A stretch of DNA of 22,934 nt from JAEXOD01 sp937930275 (lineage in GTDB: Bacteria > Bacteroidota > Ignavibacteria > Ignavibacteriales > Melioribacteraceae): assembly GCA_036733965.1 (NCBI GenBank), contig DAIMZL010000051.1, positions 1 to 22,934 of the forward strand, given 5' to 3'. Of this stretch, positions 16,629-22,934 are shown in pieces. A model generated the notes under the pieces. That model was not told the DNA's origin. It did not search any database and was given only the letters and a program-made list of their open reading frames with translations. Made by a program: the position numbers and the translations under genes. Position 1 is the stretch's first letter, and each line of letters opens with the position of its first letter.

Positions 16629-19600
16629 ATGAAAAATTTGCCGATTCCGGAACATACGGAAGGAGAATTAGACTCTGCCGAAAAGAAATATTTGGAGCTA
16701 AAAAACCTTTTACCTGCAAATAATGAAGTAAACTTTTGGTTGGGGTATTTATATTTTCAAAAAAATGATTTTATTTCCGCACAAAAAACTATAGAGGAAT
16801 TTTTAAAGGTAAATAATAATATAAAAGCTTGGAATCTACTCGGATTAATATATCAAAACATGAAACAGTTTGAAAAAGCAAAAGAAGCTTATCAAACAGC
16901 AATTAGTTTAAATCCCAAATACTTGGATTCTCAATTTAATCTGGGGGTATTATTAACAGAAAATAATTTTTTTGATGAAGCAATAGAAATATTTACATTA
17001 ATTAACGAAGAAAATTCCGAAGATTGCGAACCCTATTTTTTACTCGGATATTGCTATCAGCAAAAGAAAAATTACAATTTGGCAATACACTTTTATTCAA
17101 CTTCCCAAAGCTTAAATTGCAATAAAGCAGAGTTATACGCTAATTGTGCTAACATATTTTGCGAAATTAGTCAATTTGATAAAGCAATAGAATATATAAA
17201 TGACGGATTAAACTTATATCCCGAAAATGAAGATTTATTAATCGCTTTGGCATTTTATTACGAAAAAACAAGCGACTTTCAAAATCAAGAGTCCGTTTTA
17301 TTAAAATTAACTGAATCGGGTACAGCCAATTATATTCCGTTTTTTAGATTGGCTAATCTTTATAAAACTATTTGGCAGTTGGATAAAGCAGAATTATATT
17401 ATAAAAAGGCTTTGTCTTTATCTCCCGAGAACGAGGATGTTTTACTTAATTACGGCGTACTGTGTCATGCTTTAGGAAATTTTGAAAATGCAGTTGAATT
17501 ATTCAAAGTTGTGCTAAAAAAAATGCCTAATAATCTTTCGGCTTTGAATAACTTGGCTAATTCTCTGTTAGACCTTGAAAAATTTGATGAAGCAAAAAAT
17601 GTTTATCAAATAATATTTAATAATTATCCAAATTCGTCATTAGAACACTTTAACTTTGGTCTCGCATTACTACTAAACGGCAACTATGAAGAAGGTTTTA
17701 AGCATTATGAATGGAGACTTTTACTTAATGAATACAAAAGAGAAATAGCAGGTAAACTAAGATGGAACGGTGAAAACTTATACAATAAGACTTTATTTGT
17801 TTACGGTGAACAGGGTATAGGCGATATAATTATGTTCTCAAGATTTTTACCGCAAATTAAAGAAAAATATAATTGTAAAATTATTTTTGAATGCCGCAAA
17901 GAAATAATTAATCTTATCATTCTAAACTTCCCCGAAATATCTGTTATTGAAAGGGGAAGTAATATAAACATTAACAGCTTTGATTATTATTGTTCTTTAT
18001 TAAGCTTACCGTTATTATTAAAAATAAAAAATACAAACGATATAAATCCAAATCCTTACCTTAAAGCCGATATAAATAAGGAAGCAAAATGGCAAAATTA
18101 TTTTTCTACATTTAATAAACTTAAAGTCGGAATTGTTTGGAAAGGTAATCCGTTTCCTTTAGAACATAGGAAACGACATACTGAATTGAAATATTTTTTT
18201 GAGATTGCTAAAATTAATGAAATTCAGCTTTTTAGTCTTCAATTCGGTGAAAATTGCAAAGCCGAGCTTGATATGCATAACATTATTGAATTGGCATATA
18301 ATTTTGACGAAACAGCTGCCATTATTAAAAATCTTGACTTAATAATAACCGTTGATACCTCAATTGCCCATTTAGCAGGTGCGCTCGGTACAAAAACTTG
18401 GGTACTTTTAACAAAAATTCCGGATTGGCGTTGGCTATTAAAAGATAACTCTTCCTACTGGTACTACTCAATAATGCTTTTCAGACAAAAAGAATTTAAT
18501 AATTGGAATAGTGTATTTGATGATGTAAAAAGCAGCTTAATAAAACTAATTACAACTTCAAGTGAAAATATTGAGCTTAACTATCAAATACTAAAAGAAA
18601 AAGCTTTTAACTTGCTTGAAGAAAATAAACTTAATGAAAGCATAGAAATTTATAAATTGCTTACTATAAATTTTCCTAACGATATTGAAAGTTTTATTTG
18701 GTTAGGGGTAGCATATTATAATTTTGGTAATTACAAAAGTGCAATTTCTAATTTCAAAAAAGTTTTAGAAACTCTTGGGTCGTTACCTGAGCAAATTTAT
18801 AATTATTATTGCACAAGTTTTTTAAATCTCGGTCAATATGATGAGGGCATAAAAGAAACCAAAAATGCAATTGAAATTTATGAGAACTCTGCCGAATTAA
18901 ATAATACTTACGGTTTGTTGTTAGCAGCAAATAACAAAAAAGATGAAGCATTAAATTATTTTTATAAAACGTTAAAGCTAAATAATTACTTTCTTCCTGC
19001 AATGGTAAATATTGCAAATACTTACCAAGATTTAAAACAATTTAATAAGGCTATTGATTATTCGAAAGAAGCATTAAAAAATCATCCGGATATATTACAA
19101 TTTAACCAAATTATTGGCAACTGTTATTTAAATATTAATAAACCGGATGAATCGATTAAATACTTCAAGTTAATTGCTGAAAAAAGCGAAGACCCAAAGC
19201 TGTGTAATAACTATGGAATAGCACTTCAAAGGATTCATAATTATCATTTAGCTAATCATTATTTTTTAAAAGCATTAAATTTAGAGAATGATAATTACGG
19301 ATACTTAGGAAATTTAGGAAACAACTATGCTTTAACTCATAATTTTGAAAAAGCATTAGAATGTTTTAACAAAGGATTAGAAATAGCTCCCGGGAATAAA
19401 GATTTGATTAGTATGGTTGGGTTAATAAAACTATTAACAGAGGATTTTAATAAAGGATGGCAGTTATTTGAATATAGTTTGACTAAAAATGTTCCTTTTG
19501 CAAATATTCCGGATTGTAAAGAATATAACGGTGAAAACCTGACCGGAAAAACTATTTTAATTTACTCCGAACACGGGTTAGGGGATACTTTACAATTTAT

Positions 19601-21878
19601 ACGTTACATTCCTTTACTAAAAGAAAAAGGTTGTAATATTATTTTTGAATTTCAAAAAGAATTAGCTCCCCTATTATTTTACACAAATGGCTATTATAAG
19701 CCATTAATTAAGAATAATTTCGATTTAAAGGACGTAAAATCGGATTATTATATTTCATTATTAAAGTTGCCGAGAATCTTTTGCACAAATATAGCCAACA
19801 TTCCAAAATTAGCCCCCATAATCAAATTAAATGAAGCTTTAGTTTTTAAATATAAAAGTATGCTTAATGTAAAAAAGAAAAAAATAGGGCTTGTTTGGGC
19901 GGGCAACCCTATTCATCCGAACGACCATAATAGAAGCATCCCTTTTGCATACTTAAAAGTATTATTTAATAGTCCGGATACACATTTTTATTTACTTCAA
20001 AAAGAAAATAAACTTCTTTTGGAAGAGTACAATGTTTACAACAATATAACCGATTTATCGGCAGAATTAACAACTTTAGAAAATACTGCTGCAATTATAT
20101 TCAGTTTAGACATAATTGTAACTGTTGATACAATGGTTGCACACTTAGCCGGTACATTAAATAAACCAACTTACTTATTGTTACCTTTTTTACCGGATTG
20201 GCGTTGGTTATTAAACAGAGAAGACTCGGTTTGGTACAATTCCATTAAGATTTTCAGACAAATAAACCCCGGCGATTGGAGTTTTCCTGTTGAAAAGATT
20301 TATAAAGAATTAAATGACAATAAAGAAACTCGACTATTGGAGCAACAAATAAAACTTTTAGTCAATTCCGGAAAATATGGTGAAGCGATTGAGCTATTAA
20401 AAGATGACTTAACAAAGCCCGGCAATAAAGTTAATTTATTAAGTGAGATTGCGCTTGTTTTTATAAACTTAAAAGAATTTGATACGGCAATATCTATTTT
20501 AGAAACGGCCATAAAGTTAGATGATAAAAATTTTGAAATAATATATAACTTAGGATATTGCTATCACCTCTTAAACAATTTTGAAAAGGCAAGTTTTTAT
20601 TACAAAGAGACATTAAATTTAAATCCGATTAATATTAACGCATTAAATAATCTCGGATTAATTGAAAGAGATTTTGGCAATATTAATTGTGCTGAAAAAC
20701 TATTTACAAAAGCAATATCCATATGTTTTAATAAGCCCTTTTTACATAATAACTTAGGAACTATAAACGAATCATGCGGGAATAATGCCTTAGCTATAGA
20801 AAACTTTAATACGGCTCTTTCCATTGATCCTAACAACGTAGATGCTTTAATAAATTTATCAAATGTATATCATTATACTAATAAACCCGAAACCTCACTC
20901 GAAATAATTGATAAAGCAGTAAAACTATCTCCCAATAATCCTACCGTAAGATTTAACAGGGCTTTATTATTACTGCGAATAGGAAAATTAAAAGAAGGCT
21001 TTGAAGAATATGAGTATAGGGCAAAAAGAATTGATTATCCCAACTACTCATTTAGAAAACCTCGCTTAACAAGTTTGGAAGAAATTAAAGGAAAGACAAT
21101 TCTTGTTTATGATGAGCAAGGTTACGGCGATACAATTCAATTTTGTAGATATATAAAAAACTTAAATAGTTTAGGATGTGAAGTAAAATTATTATGTCAT
21201 CCTCCCCTTGTTGATTTAATGAAAGGATGTTTAGGCATTTCTCAAGTTATCGGCAGAACGAATTTAGGTGATTCCGATATAGAATATGATTATTATATAC
21301 CCTTATTAAGTTTAGGCATGTTTTTTGAATCCCGTTTAGAAGAAATAAAAGTTAATGTTCCTTACATATTGGTTGACCATAACTTACAAGAGAAATGGGC
21401 TAATGATTTAATAAAAACCGGAAGGTTAAGAGTTGGTATTGTTTGGAAAGGAAAGCAAACACCGGGGAATACTCACAGAACGTGCAAATTAGAAAACTTT
21501 GTGCCTCTTTTTAATAATAAAGCTGATTTTTATAGTTTACAATTCGATTTACAAGACGAATATCAGATTGAGATTTTAAAGAAGTACAATGTTCAAAATT
21601 TAGGAAATAAAATAAAAACGTTTAACGATACTGCAGCAATAATATCCCTCCTTGATTTGGTAATTAGTATTGATACTTCAGTAGCCCATTTATCATGTGC
21701 ATTAGGAAAACAGACATGGATTTTACTATCCTCAAAGTGCGACTGGCGTTGGCACGATTTTAGAAGTGATAGTCCATGGTATCCTACTGCAACATTGTTT
21801 AGACAAATAGAATTTAATAAATGGAATACTGTATTTGCGGAAGCAGACAAAAAATTGAAAGAATTAATCAATAACTAA
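16629..21878 (+). CDS. Giant three-module TPR / GT9-like glycosyltransferase, probable flagellin glycosyltransferase
   Basis: This 1749-residue protein is three successive modules, each a TPR superhelix followed by a GT-B domain of the heptosyltransferase-like (GT9) type found in TPR proteins. TPRs span about 10-365, 650-955 and 1238-1465. The catalytic segments line up closely. The glycine loops are GEQGIGD (393), SEHGLGD (980) and DEQGYGD (1495). W-K/A-G is at 504, 1090 and 1606, DTxxAHL at 576, 1167 and 1682, DWRW at 599, 1190 and 1705, and FRQ at 618, 1209 and 1724. No module has lost a motif. No signal or membrane segment is seen, so it acts in the cytoplasm. An in-frame TAA immediately before the ATG fixes the start; AGGG lies nine bases upstream. 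Flagellin follows after 27 bp. Caulobacter FlmG, also TPR plus glycosyltransferase, modifies flagellin, which supports the assignment. The donor sugar is unknown. Confidence 0.87.
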   Translation: MKNLPIPEHTEGELDSAEKKYLELKNLLPANNEVNFWLGYLYFQKNDFISAQKTIEEFLKVNNNIKAWNLLGLIYQNMKQFEKAKEAYQTAISLNPKYLDSQFNLGVLLTENNFFDEAIEIFTLINEENSEDCEPYFLLGYCYQQKKNYNLAIHFYSTSQSLNCNKAELYANCANIFCEISQFDKAIEYINDGLNLYPENEDLLIALAFYYEKTSDFQNQESVLLKLTESGTANYIPFFRLANLYKTIWQLDKAELYYKKALSLSPENEDVLLNYGVLCHALGNFENAVELFKVVLKKMPNNLSALNNLANSLLDLEKFDEAKNVYQIIFNNYPNSSLEHFNFGLALLLNGNYEEGFKHYEWRLLLNEYKREIAGKLRWNGENLYNKTLFVYGEQGIGDIIMFSRFLPQIKEKYNCKIIFECRKEIINLIILNFPEISVIERGSNININSFDYYCSLLSLPLLLKIKNTNDINPNPYLKADINKEAKWQNYFSTFNKLKVGIVWKGNPFPLEHRKRHTELKYFFEIAKINEIQLFSLQFGENCKAELDMHNIIELAYNFDETAAIIKNLDLIITVDTSIAHLAGALGTKTWVLLTKIPDWRWLLKDNSSYWYYSIMLFRQKEFNNWNSVFDDVKSSLIKLITTSSENIELNYQILKEKAFNLLEENKLNESIEIYKLLTINFPNDIESFIWLGVAYYNFGNYKSAISNFKKVLETLGSLPEQIYNYYCTSFLNLGQYDEGIKETKNAIEIYENSAELNNTYGLLLAANNKKDEALNYFYKTLKLNNYFLPAMVNIANTYQDLKQFNKAIDYSKEALKNHPDILQFNQIIGNCYLNINKPDESIKYFKLIAEKSEDPKLCNNYGIALQRIHNYHLANHYFLKALNLENDNYGYLGNLGNNYALTHNFEKALECFNKGLEIAPGNKDLISMVGLIKLLTEDFNKGWQLFEYSLTKNVPFANIPDCKEYNGENLTGKTILIYSEHGLGDTLQFIRYIPLLKEKGCNIIFEFQKELAPLLFYTNGYYKPLIKNNFDLKDVKSDYYISLLKLPRIFCTNIANIPKLAPIIKLNEALVFKYKSMLNVKKKKIGLVWAGNPIHPNDHNRSIPFAYLKVLFNSPDTHFYLLQKENKLLLEEYNVYNNITDLSAELTTLENTAAIIFSLDIIVTVDTMVAHLAGTLNKPTYLLLPFLPDWRWLLNREDSVWYNSIKIFRQINPGDWSFPVEKIYKELNDNKETRLLEQQIKLLVNSGKYGEAIELLKDDLTKPGNKVNLLSEIALVFINLKEFDTAISILETAIKLDDKNFEIIYNLGYCYHLLNNFEKASFYYKETLNLNPININALNNLGLIERDFGNINCAEKLFTKAISICFNKPFLHNNLGTINESCGNNALAIENFNTALSIDPNNVDALINLSNVYHYTNKPETSLEIIDKAVKLSPNNPTVRFNRALLLLRIGKLKEGFEEYEYRAKRIDYPNYSFRKPRLTSLEEIKGKTILVYDEQGYGDTIQFCRYIKNLNSLGCEVKLLCHPPLVDLMKGCLGISQVIGRTNLGDSDIEYDYYIPLLSLGMFFESRLEEIKVNVPYILVDHNLQEKWANDLIKTGRLRVGIVWKGKQTPGNTHRTCKLENFVPLFNNKADFYSLQFDLQDEYQIEILKKYNVQNLGNKIKTFNDTAAIISLLDLVISIDTSVAHLSCALGKQTWILLSSKCDWRWHDFRSDSPWYPTATLFRQIEFNKWNTVFAEADKKLKELINN

Positions 21879-21893
21879 CAAATTACATTAAAT

Positions 21894-21899
21894 AGGAGA
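21894..21899 (+). promoter_or_regulatory. Strong ribosome binding site of flagellin
   Basis: AGGAGA lies six bases before ATG 21906, one of the best sites in the window, as expected for a protein made in thousands of copies. The whole gap to the upstream gene is 27 bp and holds no room for a separate promoter, so any flagellin-specific promoter must lie inside the glycosyltransferase gene. Confidence 0.75.
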
Positions 21900-21905
21900 A
21901 ACGAT

Positions 21906-22778
21906 ATGCCATTCAGAATTAATACCAACATTGATGCGCTGAAAGCATATTACAATTTGTCGAAGATCAATTCCGACTTAACCGAATCACAATTACGTAT
22001 AGCAAGCGGTAAAAAATTAAACCGCGTTGCAGACGATACATCCGGTTTTAACGTTGGTACATCTCTACAAGGCAAGTTGAAAATCATGGAAGGTGCCTTA
22101 GGCAATATTTCTGCAGCAAAAGACTTACTTTCAACAGCGGAAAGCAACTTATTAGGTATAAACGACCTTTTAACCAAAATTGAAGGAAAACTTTCTGACG
22201 CTACAAACCCGACAGCAGATCCGACTGCAATTAAAGACGATATCCTTTCTTTAGCAAAAGAAATCGAATCAAAATTAAAGAGCTCGAAATTTAATACCAC
22301 CTCGTTATTGTATTCAACAGCGGGTAAAGGATTTACCTTTAGCGTTGGTGAACTTGGCGATACTTTGCAATTAGATTTTGCATCAACTCTCGCTTCAACC
22401 GGTAATAACGGTTATGCAACAAACTTTTCTGCAGGTTTAACAAGTTTTGTTAATGTTTCTACCAGTTATTTAACATCTTTATCAACAACAAATACCGGAA
22501 CACTTTCCAGCTTAACAACTGCTTTAAGTTCGCTTAAAAGTGCTGTTGTAACTGCTTTAGGTAAAATCGGTAACTCGGTTCAAAGATTAGATGTTAAAGA
22601 AGAAACACTTAACACATCTATTTCAAATGCTAAATCAAGCATTAGCCGTATATTTGATACAGATATGGCTTGGGAACAACTAAACGCAATGCGCGGAACA
22701 ATTTTACAACAGTCTGCCACTTCTATGTTGGCACAGTTAAACATGAGCCCGCAACAAGTTATGCAGTTATTCCAATAA
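21906..22778 (+). CDS. fliC: Flagellin
   Basis: This 290-residue protein has both conserved flagellin ends. The N-terminal D0/D1 begins MPFRINTNIDALKAYYNL and continues with LRIASGKKLNRVADDTSG (30-47). The C-terminal D1/D0 reads FDTDMAWEQLNAM, then ILQQSATSMLAQLNMSPQQV and a hydrophobic end. It polymerises as the flagellar filament after export by the flagellar type III apparatus; there is no cleaved signal, as usual. It is short, and only about 60-70 residues remain for an outer domain. The central part, residues 160-210, is strikingly rich in Ser and Thr (24 of 51), offering many O-glycosylation sites. It is placed just after the giant glycosyltransferase gene and ahead of a hairpin. The gene could be named hag or flaA in other schemes. 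Confidence 0.95.
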   Translation: MPFRINTNIDALKAYYNLSKINSDLTESQLRIASGKKLNRVADDTSGFNVGTSLQGKLKIMEGALGNISAAKDLLSTAESNLLGINDLLTKIEGKLSDATNPTADPTAIKDDILSLAKEIESKLKSSKFNTTSLLYSTAGKGFTFSVGELGDTLQLDFASTLASTGNNGYATNFSAGLTSFVNVSTSYLTSLSTTNTGTLSSLTTALSSLKSAVVTALGKIGNSVQRLDVKEETLNTSISNAKSSISRIFDTDMAWEQLNAMRGTILQQSATSMLAQLNMSPQQVMQLFQ

Positions 22779-22796
22779 TATAATTTTATCCTTAAA

Positions 22797-22827
22797 CGGA
22801 AGAAGTTTTGTTGCTAAACTTCTTCCG
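22797..22827. terminator. Perfect 12-bp hairpin after flagellin
   Basis: CGGAAGAAGTTT (22797-22808) and AAACTTCTTCCG (22816-22827) pair perfectly around a 7-base loop, 18 bases after the flagellin stop. No clean U run follows (AATCTGGATACT). It may be a weak terminator, or an mRNA-stabilising 3' hairpin that raises flagellin transcript levels relative to the next gene. Confidence 0.6.
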
Positions 22828-22890
22828 AATCTGGATACTATTTGAAAATTTTATTAATATTTCCTGTAAATAACTAAACAGAGCAAAAAG

Positions 22891-22934
22891 ATGAACCCAA
22901 ATAACAAAGCCAACGCATATCTAATGAAAGAGAT
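22891..22934 (+). CDS. Start of a gene cut by the window, possibly FliS
   Basis: An ATG at 22891 opens a frame to the edge, giving MNPNNKANAYLMKE and one incomplete codon. Flagellin chaperone FliS commonly starts with a short polar leader followed by an A/Y-Y-L/Q motif just like this, and fliS often follows flagellin genes. Fourteen residues are too few for a firm call. No good ribosome binding site precedes it. Confidence 0.45.
   Translation, partial: MNPNNKANAYLMKE

Noticed and set aside
21950..22300. 116-codon open frame antisense to flagellin
   Set aside because: It lies wholly within a well-supported flagellin coding region and has no recognisable features; it is a shadow frame.

Overview
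The window looks like chromosomal DNA from an AT-rich member of the Bacteroidota/Chlorobiota group, most probably Ignavibacteriota. The evidence is indirect. One secreted protein ends in a type IX secretion (T9SS) sorting domain with the FPNPFNP signature, there are two TonB-dependent receptor/DUF4249 lipoprotein pairs, and the same stretch encodes a flagellin. Flagella plus T9SS is unusual in classical Bacteroidetes but is known in Ignavibacteria-like lineages. Several genes have good Shine-Dalgarno sequences, two of them in front of TTG starts. No taxonomic marker gene is present, so this placement is inference.

Layout. (1) Positions 1-4427, minus strand: a cell-envelope operon of TonB-dependent receptor, DUF4249 lipoprotein (overlapping by ATGA) and a lipoprotein with two PEGA domains and a beta-propeller, which runs off the left edge. 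(2) 4428-4812: a divergent intergenic region with a perfect 8-bp inverted repeat. (3) 4813-7838, plus strand: an overlapping three-gene operon of a lipoprotein of carboxypeptidase-regulatory-like repeats (interrupted by a 100-N gap), a probable outer-membrane protein and a T9SS cargo protein. (4) 8120-11397, plus strand: a second TonB-dependent receptor/DUF4249 pair closed by a strong bidirectional terminator. (5) 11646-14454: a soluble two-PAS histidine kinase divergent from a RelA/SpoT-like HD-domain protein. (6) 14451 to the end: a flagellin locus with a GT-CgeB/GT2/TPR fusion (minus), a divergent 1749-residue protein with three complete TPR plus GT9-like glycosyltransferase modules (plus), the flagellin gene 27 bp later, and the first codons of what may be fliS at the right edge.

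How the parts may work together. The left half is an outer-membrane uptake and surface-display region. The two receptor/DUF4249 pairs are paralogous and bracket the surface-protein operon. The right half is best read as a cytoplasmic flagellin O-glycosylation locus. TPRs would hold the flagellin, two or more glycosyltransferase activities would build a glycan on its Ser/Thr-rich centre (24 of 51 residues at positions 160-210), and a chaperone would follow. The three-fold repetition of an apparently intact catalytic domain in one polypeptide, directly upstream of its likely acceptor, is the most interesting observation.

Limits: no database search was possible. Family names come from motif recognition, and sugar donors, ligands and regulation are not determined by the sequence alone.
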